Shown: one piece after another, positions 1-9,592 of the stretch | Numbering within the stretch: the first letter of the stretch is position 1 | Layout: each line of letters opens with the position of its first letter | Assembly: GCF_014931565.1 (NCBI RefSeq) | Contig: NZ_CP063353.1 | Location: forward strand, 992,001-1,056,000 | Reading direction: 5' to 3' | From: Clostridium sp. 'deep sea' | GTDB taxonomy: Bacteria; Bacillota; UBA994; PWPR01 | Length of the DNA stretch: 64,000 nucleotides | Notes under the pieces: generated by a model | Database searches by the model: none | Seen by the model: only the letters and a program-made list of their open reading frames with translations | Told to the model about the DNA's origin: nothing | Made by a program: the position numbers and the translations under genes

Positions 1-1
1 A

Positions 2-1126
2 ATTAGAGCTAATCCTAACAAAAAAGAACGTGAAGAGGCTTGGAGATCACATACAGAACTAAATAATTTAGTAGCAGATGATATGCTAAGGCTATTTAGC
101 TTACGTAATGAGGCCGCTAAGCAATTAGGGTATAATACTTATGTAGATTTAAGACTAGAAAAGAACGGGATGCTCACTCGCCAACGTGTTGAAGACTTAT
201 TAAAAGAGTTAACTGAAGCTACCCAAAGCTATTATGAGGATTTAATTGAAGAAGGGGCACAAAAATTAGGTATAAACACTATTGATCCTTGGGATATTCA
301 ATATATATTAGAGCAACAAGGTGGTGTACCAAAGCAGTATTTTCCTAAAGACAAGTTAAACACCTCTTTAGAAGAATGGTGCAATCACATGGGTTTTAGT
401 ATGAGTGACTATGGAATTGAACCGGTATTTATTGATATACCTTATAATGGTCTTACTATGGGCTTAAGTAGAAATAATATTAAAATTTTAGCTAACCCAG
501 ATGATGGCTTCACTTATTATGGCACCCATTTTCATGAGCTAGGACATGCCTTACATGGTGCTTTAAAAACTGTTGATGCCTATATTCTAAACAGAGAATC
601 ATCAATTTATAACGAAGGTATGGCCGAAGTATTTGGTTATATAACCCATGACCTTGAGTGGCTAAAAAAGTTTCATAACCTAAGTGATGATATAGCTAAA
701 CAAGCGCTAAGAAGTAGTATTGGTCCTAAATACCATTATATTCGCCAAAGAACAGCTTATTGTTTATTTGAATACGAAGCATATAAGGATTTAGATCAAG
801 ATATGAATGAGTTAATGGCAAAAACTGAGGCTAATATATTACATTGTACTTATGACCCTACCCCACGCTGGGCTTCAAATGGTTGGTATGTAAGCTACCC
901 TGTATACTGGCAAAACTACGTTATTGCAGACTTTATAGCTAGCCAAATACATCACCATTTAAACGAACATATTGGTTCATTAACAACAGCTAAAGAGGCT
1001 TTTGATTATGTAGTTAAAAACTATATTGAACAAGGTGCATTAGTGCCATGGTTAGAAAAAGTTAAAAAAGGAACCAACAAAAATTTAAATGCAGATGCTA
1101 TTATTGCTGATTTAACAAATATTTAA
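2..1126 (+). CDS. M3-like zinc metallopeptidase, N-terminus cut by window edge
   Basis: The reading frame is open from base 2, so the gene starts outside the window; an internal ATG at 83 is not the true start because the upstream residues (RANPNKKEREEAWR) continue the same protein. A zinc-binding HELGH motif lies in HFHELGHALHG, and a downstream NEGMAE supplies the probable third (Glu) zinc ligand. This HExxH plus downstream Glu arrangement, with the long helical flanks, fits the M3/M2 gluzincin oligopeptidases, which degrade short peptides in the cytoplasm. No signal peptide can be judged because the N-terminus is missing. The M3 versus M2-like assignment is by motif only. Confidence 0.75.
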   Translation: MRANPNKKEREEAWRSHTELNNLVADDMLRLFSLRNEAAKQLGYNTYVDLRLEKNGMLTRQRVEDLLKELTEATQSYYEDLIEEGAQKLGINTIDPWDIQYILEQQGGVPKQYFPKDKLNTSLEEWCNHMGFSMSDYGIEPVFIDIPYNGLTMGLSRNNIKILANPDDGFTYYGTHFHELGHALHGALKTVDAYILNRESSIYNEGMAEVFGYITHDLEWLKKFHNLSDDIAKQALRSSIGPKYHYIRQRTAYCLFEYEAYKDLDQDMNELMAKTEANILHCTYDPTPRWASNGWYVSYPVYWQNYVIADFIASQIHHHLNEHIGSLTTAKEAFDYVVKNYIEQGALVPWLEKVKKGTNKNLNADAIIADLTNI

Positions 1127-1137
1127 TTATAATAACC

Positions 1138-1170
1138 AAAAAAACTATCTTTTTTAGAGATAGTTTTTTT
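1138..1170 (+). terminator. Rho-independent terminator after the metallopeptidase
   Basis: The arms AACTATCT and AGATAGTT pair around a short T-rich loop and are followed by seven T residues. It begins about 15 bases after the stop codon and separates the peptidase from the lipoprotein gene, which has its own promoter. Confidence 0.85.
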
Positions 1171-1192
1171 ATATTATATTAGCTATTGAACA

Positions 1193-1221
1193 TTGACTAC
1201 TTATGTAATATAATGTATAAG
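1193..1221 (+). promoter_or_regulatory. Sigma-A type promoter for the lipoprotein gene
   Basis: TTGACT and TATAAG are separated by 17 bases and lie 44 bases before the chosen start codon. The match to the vegetative consensus is good (5 of 6 in each box). No operator-like repeat is seen around it. Confidence 0.6.
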
Positions 1222-1264
1222 ATTACGCTTGTAAATAATGAGCAGAGGGAAAGAGGTACTGGCC

Positions 1265-2824
1265 ATGAAAAAAAAGTTGATTATTTTATTAAGTTTAGTT
1301 CTTATACTGGTTACTGGATGTAATAATGCCAAAAATACTGCTAATAATACTACAGCAGATGTTAAAGATGAGTCTTTAGTTTACACATACTTAAAGCAAA
1401 ATTTTTCAGATTTAACTGAAAAAACGTTTAAAGAATACATTCCTTTTTATGTAGACCTAAACAAAGACGGAACTATGGATGTTATTTATAATACTAAAGA
1501 GTGGTATGGAGAGCTAATATATGTTTTGGCAACAGAAAACGGTTACATACAACTTACAGCAAAAAAAAATGAAATACATAAAATCAATGATATTACCGTA
1601 CTTAACAACTTTATAGTTATAAATGGAGAAAACATCTCTAATGGATATAATGAAGTTAGCTGTGAAATCAACTATTTAAATGACAATAACATTACCTTTT
1701 TACACTCTTTTATCACCAAAGATCAAGCCTCTACCTTACCCCTAACTTGGAATGGTGTTGGTCAACTAAAGTTAGCAGATGGCTACAAACAGCTTGAATA
1801 CTCTTATGAGCAGTATGAAGAAGATATTAGTAACAACAATAAAACACTAATAAAAAGAATTAACATGAGTTATAGCTTTGACCAAGAAAATCTTAAATAC
1901 ATAGAGTCTGAGAATGGAGAAAACTTTGATATTGATGATAATAATCCTAATGACTCATCTGTACTGCTAACAGATTTTAAAAATGGAGATAAAGTTGAGG
2001 AGTTTACGATTACAGATATATATCATGATCCTAAACGTAGTACCAGCTTTACTCTTAGTGGTGATAAATGGGTCAATGCATCTCTCACCTATGAAGCTGA
2101 GGGATATGAAGGTTATTATTTTGCTGTAAAAGAACCAATTATTGATAAAGCTATTACCTTTGGCTCTGATTATGCTAATTATCATACCACCTATGATAGA
2201 CCTAGAGGTGCTTGTATACTAAACGAAACAGAAGTATTAAAAAAGTATTTTAACCTAGCCCATTTTAAACACCTAGAACAAGGCAAAACCATTGAGGTTT
2301 ATGCTCATATAAAAGACCCAAAAGTTTCAGTTTATTATGAATCAGAAGGCGGAGAAAGTGTTGAAATACTGGATTTAAAAATAACAAATGAATCATCAAT
2401 AAAAAAAGTGGAAATCCCAACTTTAGAGGGTTTTAAAAATGAAACTATTAATGAAACAGAGATAGATTATTCTCAATATAGGTGCGTATTAATACCAGAG
2501 TTTACTACTATCAATGCCGATAAACTCGATTATCAAAAAGTATATTTTTTAGAGAACCAAAATGCTAGTGTTAATTGTGCTGTTATTGGTACACTTCATG
2601 ATGTTACTATATTCTACAAAGACTACCTAGATGACCCTGGTACATCACATTATTATAAAGAATTAAGCAATGTCAATTTATCAATAAGAGCGCCTTATAC
2701 AAGTGATATGGCTTATGTAAGTATAGAAGGAAAAATTTACACTAGTGGTACTGAGTATAAAGAAGTTAGTGTTACTATTGACACAGTAAGTGATCGTGAT
2801 GAACTAACAATTGTAAAACATTAA
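1265..2824 (+). CDS. Secreted lipoprotein of unknown function
   Basis: The ATG at 1265 is chosen because AGAGG lies seven bases upstream and it begins a clean lipoprotein signal (MKKKLIILLSLVLILVTGC, lipobox LVTGC); an ATG 27 bases earlier would put charged residues before the signal. The mature 500-residue protein is acidic and rich in Asn, Asp, Tyr and Thr, with an alternating beta-strand pattern and no Cys pairs or catalytic motif that I recognise. It should be anchored outside the membrane by its lipidated Cys. It stands alone between two terminators with its own promoter. Function unknown. Confidence 0.8.
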   Translation: MKKKLIILLSLVLILVTGCNNAKNTANNTTADVKDESLVYTYLKQNFSDLTEKTFKEYIPFYVDLNKDGTMDVIYNTKEWYGELIYVLATENGYIQLTAKKNEIHKINDITVLNNFIVINGENISNGYNEVSCEINYLNDNNITFLHSFITKDQASTLPLTWNGVGQLKLADGYKQLEYSYEQYEEDISNNNKTLIKRINMSYSFDQENLKYIESENGENFDIDDNNPNDSSVLLTDFKNGDKVEEFTITDIYHDPKRSTSFTLSGDKWVNASLTYEAEGYEGYYFAVKEPIIDKAITFGSDYANYHTTYDRPRGACILNETEVLKKYFNLAHFKHLEQGKTIEVYAHIKDPKVSVYYESEGGESVEILDLKITNESSIKKVEIPTLEGFKNETINETEIDYSQYRCVLIPEFTTINADKLDYQKVYFLENQNASVNCAVIGTLHDVTIFYKDYLDDPGTSHYYKELSNVNLSIRAPYTSDMAYVSIEGKIYTSGTEYKEVSVTIDTVSDRDELTIVKH

Positions 2825-2839
2825 ACTTAATAACTATTA

Positions 2840-2887
2840 AATAAGAGATACCCTACCTTAAAGGCAAGGGCTGTCTCTTATTTTTTT
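2840..2887 (+). terminator. Rho-independent terminator after the lipoprotein
   Basis: AATAAGAGA pairs with TCTCTTATT across a 25-base loop that can itself fold (CCCTACCTT with AAGGCAAGGG), followed by a run of seven T. It closes the single-gene lipoprotein transcript. Confidence 0.85.
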
Positions 2888-2971
2888 ACAATAAGCAAAT
2901 AAAGTAAAAAGGATTGAGCATAATAAGCTAGAATACATAGAGGTATACAATATGCAAAGGAGGATGAGATT

Positions 2972-4126
2972 TTGTTAGCAATAAAAAACGGTTATGTAAA
3001 AACCATAACTAATGGTGACATAAAAAACTGTACAATTTTATGTGAAAACAAAAAAATTGTAGCCATAGGACAAAACATAGATATTCCTAAAGATGCTACT
3101 GTAATTGATGCCAGTAATTTAATAGTAACACCCGGATTAGTTGATGCCCATAGTCATGTTGGTGCTTGGGAAGAAGGCTTAGGTTGGGAAGGTTATGATA
3201 TTAATGAAATGACTAACCCTATAACTCCTGGTATGAGAATAATTGATGCAGTTAACCCTATGGATATTGGCTTTTGGGATGCTCGTAGAGGTGGGGTAAC
3301 TAGCGTGCAAACACTACCTGGCTCTGGTAATGTTATTGGTGGATTAATGATAGCCATGAAAACAGCTGGTAAGGTTGTTGATGAAATGGTTATTAAAGCC
3401 CCTACTGGTATGAAATCTGCCTTAGGAGAAAATCCAAAACGCTTTTATGGAACAAAAGGCAAAATGCCCTCTACCAGAATGGGTTCAGCAGCTCTATTAC
3501 GAGAAACCCTGCATAAAGCTAGTTTATATAATGAAAAGTTAATGAATGAAGAAAAACAAGATTTTAACTATGAAATGGATGCCTTAGCAATGGTAATCCG
3601 TAAAGAGATTCCTTTAAGAGTTCATTGCCATAGAGCTGATGATATTTTAACAGCCATTAGAATAGGCAAAGAGTTTAAGATAAATGTAACCCTAGAGCAC
3701 TGCACAGAGGGTCATAAAGTAGCCGATGTAATTGCAGAGAGTGATATTTGGGCTAATGTTGGTCCATCTATTTGGCAACGTGCTAAGGTAGAAACAAAGG
3801 ATATTTCCCCTAAAACACCTGCGGTAATTGTTGCTGCTGGTGGTAAAGTAACTTTAATAACAGACCATAATATAATTCCACAGCACTACTATAGGTTAGC
3901 AGCTGGCTTAGCAACTCGTGAGGGATTAGCCAAAGATGAAGCCTGGAAAGCTGTAACCATAAACCCTGCAAAGGTTATAGGAATAGAAGATAGAGTTGGT
4001 AGCCTTGAGCTTAATAAAGATGCCGACATAGCTATTTGGAGTGGTGATCCATTTGAGCCTCTTACCCATTGTTTATATACAGTTATAAATGGCAAAATTG
4101 TTTACACACGTGAGGAGGTAAAATAA
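2972..4126 (+). CDS. Amidohydrolase, HutI-related (first of a coupled pair)
   Basis: The start is TTG, supported by AGGAGG eight bases upstream. The 384-residue protein has the layout of the amidohydrolase superfamily: a small N-terminal beta domain, the metal-binding HxH in VDAHSHVG (about residue 60), further His ligands in HCHRADD and LEHCTEGH, and the catalytic Asp in LITDH, then the C-terminal DADIAIWSGDP closing strand. It belongs to the imidazolonepropionase-related group, but the hut-linked hutI elsewhere in this window is clearly different, so this is unlikely to be the histidine enzyme. The substrate is unknown; a cyclic amide or dipeptide is possible. The stop overlaps the next start by one base. 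Confidence 0.82.
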   Translation: MLAIKNGYVKTITNGDIKNCTILCENKKIVAIGQNIDIPKDATVIDASNLIVTPGLVDAHSHVGAWEEGLGWEGYDINEMTNPITPGMRIIDAVNPMDIGFWDARRGGVTSVQTLPGSGNVIGGLMIAMKTAGKVVDEMVIKAPTGMKSALGENPKRFYGTKGKMPSTRMGSAALLRETLHKASLYNEKLMNEEKQDFNYEMDALAMVIRKEIPLRVHCHRADDILTAIRIGKEFKINVTLEHCTEGHKVADVIAESDIWANVGPSIWQRAKVETKDISPKTPAVIVAAGGKVTLITDHNIIPQHYYRLAAGLATREGLAKDEAWKAVTINPAKVIGIEDRVGSLELNKDADIAIWSGDPFEPLTHCLYTVINGKIVYTREEVK

Positions 4127-5268
4127 TGAAGGCTTTTATTAATGCAACTATCTATCCAGCCTCTAGCCCTAAAATTGAAAACGGTACCTTGCTTATAGAT
4201 AATAATAAAATTAAAGCTGTAGGTAAAAATATTGACTTGCCTGAGAATTGTGAAGTTGTTGACTGCAAAGGAGCTTTTATTTTACCTGGCTTTGTAGATA
4301 GCCATACTCATGTAGGAATTTGGGGTGAAGGCGAAGGTGCTGCAAGTTACGATGGTAACGAAGGAACCAACCCAGTAACCCCTCATGTTAGAGCCTTTGA
4401 TGCAATTAACCCATTTCACAGTAGCTTTGCTGATGCTCGCATGGGTGGAGTAACAACAGTAGAAATTACTCCAGGATCTGGAAATGCCATTGGTGGCCAA
4501 ATGTGTGTGTTAAAAACAGGTGGTACCAGAATTGATCAAATGGTTTTAAGTGAATTTAACGGTGTAAAAGCAGCCTTAGGTGAAAACCCTAAGAGATTCT
4601 ATGGAACTGAGAAAAAGGTTTTTCCTTCAACCCGTATGGGTACAGCTGCTGCTATACGTAAAGCTTTATTTGATGCTCAAGAGTACCAAATTAAACGATA
4701 TACTGAGGATATTGCTATAGACCTAAAATTAGAGCCTTTAGTAGCTCTTTTAAATAAAGAAGTTCCTTTAAGAGTTCATGCCCATAGAGCTGATGACATT
4801 GTTACAGCTATAAGAATTGGTGAAGAGTTTGATATTAAAATTCAAATTGAACATGGCACCGATAGTGCAATTATTGCTGATTACTTGGCAACAAAAGATA
4901 TTGTTATTAATCTAGGTCCATCTTTTTGGAATAGAGCAAAAATAGAGACCCAAAGTGTTTCATTTGCTACTGCTGGGGTACTGGAAAAAGCAGGAGTAAA
5001 ATTCTCTTTAATCTCTGATCACCCCTTCTTCCCTATTCAATATGTATCGATGTCAGTAGCATTAGCACATGCTGAAGGAATGACAAAAGAAGGTGCTTTA
5101 AAAGCCTATACCCTATGGGCTGCTGAAAATATTGGAGTGGCTGATAGAGTTGGTAGTTTAGAGTCAGGTAAAGATGCTGACTTCACAATTTGGGATGCAG
5201 ATCCATATTCTATCTATAGTAAAATTAGGTTTACTTATTGTGATGGTAAAATAGTCTTTGAGCAATAA
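4126..5268 (+). CDS. Amidohydrolase, HutI-related (second of a coupled pair)
   Basis: This 380-residue paralogue of the preceding gene starts at an ATG in TAATG, with GAGGAGG in the end of the upstream gene, so translation is coupled. The metal ligands are conserved: HTH in VDSHTHVG, HAHRADD, IEHGTDS and Asp in LISDH. Shared stretches such as ALGENPKRFYGT, TRMGTAA and GSLESGKDAD show recent common ancestry with the first copy, while loops around the active site differ (GEGEGAASYDG against EEGLGWEGYDI). The two products may form a heteromer or act on related substrates; that is inference. Cytoplasmic, no signal peptide. Confidence 0.82.
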   Translation: MKAFINATIYPASSPKIENGTLLIDNNKIKAVGKNIDLPENCEVVDCKGAFILPGFVDSHTHVGIWGEGEGAASYDGNEGTNPVTPHVRAFDAINPFHSSFADARMGGVTTVEITPGSGNAIGGQMCVLKTGGTRIDQMVLSEFNGVKAALGENPKRFYGTEKKVFPSTRMGTAAAIRKALFDAQEYQIKRYTEDIAIDLKLEPLVALLNKEVPLRVHAHRADDIVTAIRIGEEFDIKIQIEHGTDSAIIADYLATKDIVINLGPSFWNRAKIETQSVSFATAGVLEKAGVKFSLISDHPFFPIQYVSMSVALAHAEGMTKEGALKAYTLWAAENIGVADRVGSLESGKDADFTIWDADPYSIYSKIRFTYCDGKIVFEQ

Positions 5269-5320
5269 ATTAGTTTTGTATTGTTAACAGTAAATTGTTT
5301 AAACTAGTGCTATTAATTTT

Positions 5321-5357
5321 AAGAGAGGCTTCTCAATTTGAGATTGCCTCTCTCTTT
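5321..5357 (+). terminator. Terminator between convergent genes
   Basis: AGAGAGGC pairs with GCCTCTCT, with an inner TCTCA/TGAGA helix, followed by CTTTTTA on the plus strand. It ends the amidohydrolase operon; on the minus strand the T-run is weak. Confidence 0.8.
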
Positions 5358-5494
5358 TTATTCAGAATTGTTGAAGTTAACAACATAAAAATTTTTTCAA
5401 CTAACTTATCTTCCTTTAAAATTAAGATGTTACTTATAATAAAATGTAGTTAATCATGAATAGCACCTTATAATTTAAACTACTATCTTATGTA

Positions 5495-6697
5495 TTACTT
5501 CCCCAATTGTAATTTACTTACATTATCAATCAACTTACCGGGGTTTACAATCTTAGCAGTTAAAACACCCTCCTTGTTTAACAGAGAATCACTTGTTTCA
5601 AAAGCTTCTAGCCAAAACAATTCAGGTATAATATCAGGCTTAACTTGACAAGCCAAGGCGTATAATCCAGCAACATAAGGAACTGACCAACTTAAACCTC
5701 CCTTAGAATAAAAAACATAATCTTTATCTCCAGTTGGGCTTGCTGTGCAACGGGAGTCCATTGGAATCCAAAGAGTATTTTTAGAAAATTCATCATGCTT
5801 CCAATGTTCGGCCTTAGTATATGAGGCAATTTCATCTGCACTAAGAAGTGGTTCACGACCAAGCCCTAAAAATTTATTAGATTCCACATGTACAGTATAA
5901 ATTTTTTCATGTTTAGCATCAGCAATTGACTTCACAACTTGTTGATAACCCTTCATTTTACTATTTATACCTAACGAAATAGAAATTACTCTAATTTTTT
6001 TATCTTTAGGCAACAATTTATTAACTTCAACAATTCGATCTATTGATTGAGCCACCCAAGTAAGATTATGTTCAAATTGGTTGTTTTCAATTCTTTCACC
6101 AAATTTACATGCAATATAATAAAGATCTGCTTCTGGTGCTACTCCAACAGTTTCACCAACTGCAATAGATGCCACAGCGGGGCCGTGCATTTCTGCCTCT
6201 ATATCTCTACACTGAATCTCTTCATACATTTTTAGCTGGTCTTTATACTCAATATGATTAACTAACAAGCAACTATCTATTATTGCTATGCCAACGCCCT
6301 TTCCTGTAATCCCAATTTCGTGTAGCTTTTTTACATTTAAACCTGGGTTTTTTCCTAGTTCCATAACTGCTTTTGGATCAAACTCTGCTGGCAACTTGAC
6401 TGGCCATTTAGTTTTACTATCAAAAGTAGAGTGAAATAAATCATCTAAGCTATTCCTTAAATCTAACATTGTTAAATCACTGCTTCTAAGCTCTATTCCC
6501 ATATCTTGTTTAGGACATGGTAATTCTGTTAATATACCAGGATTCATCAAAGAATAGTCTGCTGCAGATGGTTCTCTCACAATACCAATATTATTATTCT
6601 CTAAAATAGTATCGTATAACTTTTTTGAAGACGCTGAGTCTTTACAGCCAGTCATTACAAACATTAAAGCCAATAAACAACATAAAAATTTTTTCAT
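5495..6697 (-). CDS. S8 (subtilisin-like) lipoprotein peptidase, copy 1
   Basis: This 400-residue protein begins with a lipoprotein signal ending in FVMTGC (Cys18). A subtilase domain spans about residues 115-400: Asp141 in GIAIIDSCL, His171 in MHGPAVASIA and Ser336 in GGLSWSVPYVAG, the order and spacing of the S8 D-H-S triad. It should act outside the cell, tethered to the membrane. The segment between signal and protease domain (residues 20-115) could be a prodomain or linker. It is the most divergent of three tandem copies. Where subtilisins have AAGN for the oxyanion hole this copy reads HVESNKF. The start is ATG behind GGAGAGTAGG. Confidence 0.8.
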   Translation of the reverse strand: MKKFLCCLLALMFVMTGCKDSASSKKLYDTILENNNIGIVREPSAADYSLMNPGILTELPCPKQDMGIELRSSDLTMLDLRNSLDDLFHSTFDSKTKWPVKLPAEFDPKAVMELGKNPGLNVKKLHEIGITGKGVGIAIIDSCLLVNHIEYKDQLKMYEEIQCRDIEAEMHGPAVASIAVGETVGVAPEADLYYIACKFGERIENNQFEHNLTWVAQSIDRIVEVNKLLPKDKKIRVISISLGINSKMKGYQQVVKSIADAKHEKIYTVHVESNKFLGLGREPLLSADEIASYTKAEHWKHDEFSKNTLWIPMDSRCTASPTGDKDYVFYSKGGLSWSVPYVAGLYALACQVKPDIIPELFWLEAFETSDSLLNKEGVLTAKIVNPGKLIDNVSKLQLGK

Positions 6698-6792
6698 TTA
6701 ACCTACTCTCCTTTTAATTTAAAAATGACTTATAATGTATTAATAATAAATAGCACCTTACTATTCAAACTATTTCTTATGCATTTTTACTT

Positions 6793-7989
6793 TTATTGTA
6801 ATTTACTGATATTCTCAATCAACTTAACTGGATTTACAATTTTACCAATCTCAATTTCTTCATTATCAAGTAAAGTATCACTCGTTTTTAAAGCTTCTTG
6901 CCAAAACAATTCAGGTGTAATATTAGGATTAGCTTGACAAGCCACAGCATATAATCCAGCGACATAAGGCACTGACCAACTCATACCACCACTACGATAA
7001 AAAACATAATCAGTATCTCCCGTAGGGCTTGCCGTACACCTAGAATCCATAGGAATTAAAAGAATATTATCTGGGGCATCACAATTCCTCCAAGCTACTC
7101 CCTTAGTATATGATGTAATCTCATCTGCACTAAGAAGTGGCTCACGACCAAGCCCCCAAAAATCATCAGATCCTACATATACAGTATAAATACCTTCCTG
7201 TTCTGCATTCGCAATTGACTTCATTACTTCTTCATAACCCTTCTCTTTACTATTGAAACCTACTGAAATAGAAATAACTCTAATCTTTCTATCTTTAGGT
7301 AGTAATTTATTTACTTCAACAATTCGGTCTATTGCTTGTGCTCGATAATAAAAATCATTTTCAAGTTGACCTGATTCATTATAGGACGAATGTGTTTCAG
7401 CAATATAATAAAGGTCTGCATCTGGTGCAACTCCAACTGTTTTGCCAACAGCAATAGATGCTACCCCAGGACCGTGCATTTGTGCCTCGTTATCCCTACA
7501 ATGAAATTCTACATACATTTTTAGTTGGTCTTTATACTCAATATGATCAACTAATAAAGCTTGATCTATTATTGCTAAGCCAACTCCCTTTCCCGTAAAC
7601 CCATCTTTATGTAGTTTTTTCACATTTAAACCTGGGTTTTTTCCTAATTCCATTACAGCTTCTGAATTAAACTCTGCTGGCATTTTAAATGGCCATTTAG
7701 TTTTACTATCAAAAGTAGAATATAGTAAGTCATCTAAACTACTCCTTAAATCTAACCTCGTTAAATCACTGCTTCTAAGATCTATTCCTAAATATTGTTT
7801 AGGTTTTGGTAATTCTGTTAATATACCAGGATTAATAAAAGAATAGTCTGCTGCAGGTGGTTCTTTTACAATACCAATATTATTATTCTTTAAAATAGTA
7901 TTGTACAATTCTTCTGAATCTGACTCTGAAGCTTTACAGCCAGTCATTACAAACATTAAAGCTAATAAACAACATAAAACTTTTTTCAT
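6793..7989 (-). CDS. S8 (subtilisin-like) lipoprotein peptidase, copy 2
   Basis: The second tandem copy has 398 residues and the lipobox VMTGC. Its triad is Asp142 (LAIIDQALL), His172 (MHGPGVASIA) and Ser337 (GGMSWSVPYVAG). It is closer to copy 3 than to copy 1: both share HKDGFTGKGVGLAIIDQALL and WGLGREPLLSADEITSYTKG. The expected oxyanion Asn region reads YVGSDDF, so the Asn may be lost. The 95-base gap to copy 1 repeats the gap on its other side, so whole units including the upstream sequence were duplicated. ATG start behind AAAGGAGAG. Confidence 0.8.
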   Translation of the reverse strand: MKKVLCCLLALMFVMTGCKASESDSEELYNTILKNNNIGIVKEPPAADYSFINPGILTELPKPKQYLGIDLRSSDLTRLDLRSSLDDLLYSTFDSKTKWPFKMPAEFNSEAVMELGKNPGLNVKKLHKDGFTGKGVGLAIIDQALLVDHIEYKDQLKMYVEFHCRDNEAQMHGPGVASIAVGKTVGVAPDADLYYIAETHSSYNESGQLENDFYYRAQAIDRIVEVNKLLPKDRKIRVISISVGFNSKEKGYEEVMKSIANAEQEGIYTVYVGSDDFWGLGREPLLSADEITSYTKGVAWRNCDAPDNILLIPMDSRCTASPTGDTDYVFYRSGGMSWSVPYVAGLYAVACQANPNITPELFWQEALKTSDTLLDNEEIEIGKIVNPVKLIENISKLQ

Positions 7990-8085
7990 TAAACTACTCT
8001 CCTTTTATTTAATAAATGACTTATAATGTATTAATAATAAATAGCACCTTCTTATTAAAATTATTTTAAATGTATATGTTACCGT

Positions 8086-9279
8086 CTATTTTAATTTACT
8101 GATATTTTCAATCAACTTAACTGGATTTACAATTTTACCAATCTTAACTTCTTCATTGTCAAGTAAAGCATCACTTGTTTTTAAAGCTTCTTGCCAAAAC
8201 AATTCAGGTGTAATATTAGGGTTTACTTGACAAGCCACGGCGTATAATCCAGCAATATAAGGCACTGACCAACTCATACCACCATCACGATAAAAAACAT
8301 AATCAGTATCTCCCGTAGGGCTTGCCGTACACCTAGAATCCATAGGAATCAAAAGCATATTATCTGGGGCATTATACCTCCAAGTCAATCCCTTAGTATA
8401 TGATGTAATCTCATCTGCACTAAGAAGTGGTTCACGACCAAGCCCCCAAAAATTATCAGATCCCACATATACAGTATAAATACCTTCTTGTTCTGCGCTA
8501 GCAATTGACTTCATTACTTGTTCATAACCCTTTGTTTTACTATTTATACCTAATGAAATAGAAATAACTCTAATCTTTTTATCTTTAGGTAACAATTTAT
8601 TAACTTCAACAATTCGATCTATTGATTGTGCCAACCAAGTAAGATTATACTCAAATTGACCTGATTTTTTATATACCCCATGTGTTTCTGCAATATAATA
8701 AAGGTCTGCTTCTGGTGCAACTCCAACTGTTTTACCAACAGCAATAGATGCTACAGCAGGGCCGTGCATTTGTGCCATTTTATCACTACAATGAACTTCT
8801 TCATACATTTTTAGTTGGTCTTTATACTCAACATGATCAACTAATAAAGCTTGATCTATTATTGCTAAGCCAACTCCCTTTCCCGTAAACCCATCTTTAT
8901 GTAGCTTTTTTACATTTAAACCTGGGTTTTTTCCTAATTCCATTACAGCTTCTGGATCAAACTCTGCTGGCATTTTAGCTGGCCATTTAGTATTACTATC
9001 AAAACTAGAGTAAAGTAAATCATTTAGATTGTTTGTTAAATCTAACATAGTTAAATTACTACTTCTTAAATCTACTTCCATATTTTGATTAGGGCTTGGC
9101 AACTCTTTTAATATGCCAGGATGAAACCTAGAATAGTCTGCTGCAGGTGGTTCTTTCATAATACCAATATTATTATTCTTTAAAATAGTATCGTATAATT
9201 CTTCTGAATCTAACTCTGAAGCTTTACAGCCTGTAATTACAAAGATTAAAGCTAATAAACAACATAAAAATTTTTTCAA
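8086..9279 (-). CDS. S8 (subtilisin-like) lipoprotein peptidase, copy 3
   Basis: The third copy (397 residues) is the first in transcription order. It starts with TTG, six bases after AAGGAGGATAAA, whereas the other two start with ATG. Lipobox FVITGC, then the same protease layout: Asp in IIDQALLVDH, His in MHGPAVASIA, Ser in GGMSWSVPYIAG. The oxyanion region reads YVGSDNF. The whole set may be one transcript because no terminator hairpin is visible in the 95-base gaps, but each gap could also carry a promoter. Confidence 0.8.
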   Translation of the reverse strand: MKKFLCCLLALIFVITGCKASELDSEELYDTILKNNNIGIMKEPPAADYSRFHPGILKELPSPNQNMEVDLRSSNLTMLDLTNNLNDLLYSSFDSNTKWPAKMPAEFDPEAVMELGKNPGLNVKKLHKDGFTGKGVGLAIIDQALLVDHVEYKDQLKMYEEVHCSDKMAQMHGPAVASIAVGKTVGVAPEADLYYIAETHGVYKKSGQFEYNLTWLAQSIDRIVEVNKLLPKDKKIRVISISLGINSKTKGYEQVMKSIASAEQEGIYTVYVGSDNFWGLGREPLLSADEITSYTKGLTWRYNAPDNMLLIPMDSRCTASPTGDTDYVFYRDGGMSWSVPYIAGLYAVACQVNPNITPELFWQEALKTSDALLDNEEVKIGKIVNPVKLIENISKLK

Positions 9280-9563
9280 CTAATTTATCCTCCTTTAGTT
9301 TATCATAATGTAATTTTTTATCCTAAATAGATTTTTAATAGCTTACTACCTTATTTTTTCCTTATAAGAAATCTATAAACTATTATTAATAATTAAATAC
9401 CACAAAAATTTAAGTAACATACATCAACTACAACGTTTATAAATTAACCTTCATATCACCCTCAATTATTAATTTGCATAATAATATTCTATCATCATCG
9501 TATTAATCCTTCTATTTAAATAAAATTATTATAAATATATTTAATATCTATTTGTAAAAAATA
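9280..9563. other. AT-rich divergent intergenic region
   Basis: Between the S8 genes (minus) and the MFS gene (plus) lie 368 bases. Apart from the promoter and palindrome listed separately and the ribosome-binding site of copy 3, I see no gene. A minus-strand promoter must lie here but no convincing box pair stands out. Confidence 0.5.
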
Positions 9564-9592
9564 TTGACAAAGGATAGTATTGCTATTAGAAT
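9564..9592 (+). promoter_or_regulatory. Promoter of the MFS-ArsR operon
   Basis: TTGACA and TAGAAT are separated by exactly 17 bases, 56 bases before the MFS start codon. The -35 box is a perfect consensus match and the -10 box matches at five of six positions. A near-perfect palindrome begins inside the -10 box. Confidence 0.75.

Larger units (their letters stand above)
5495..9279 (-). repeat. Tandem triplication, unit about 1.29 kb
   Basis: Start codons of the three S8 genes lie 1292 and 1290 bases apart. The intergenic segments also repeat: the words TGACTTATAATGTATTAATA and ATAGCACCTT occur after copy 2 and copy 3 at the same offset, with a degenerate version below copy 1 near 5430-5465. 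Divergence between copies shows the duplication is not recent. Confidence 0.85.
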
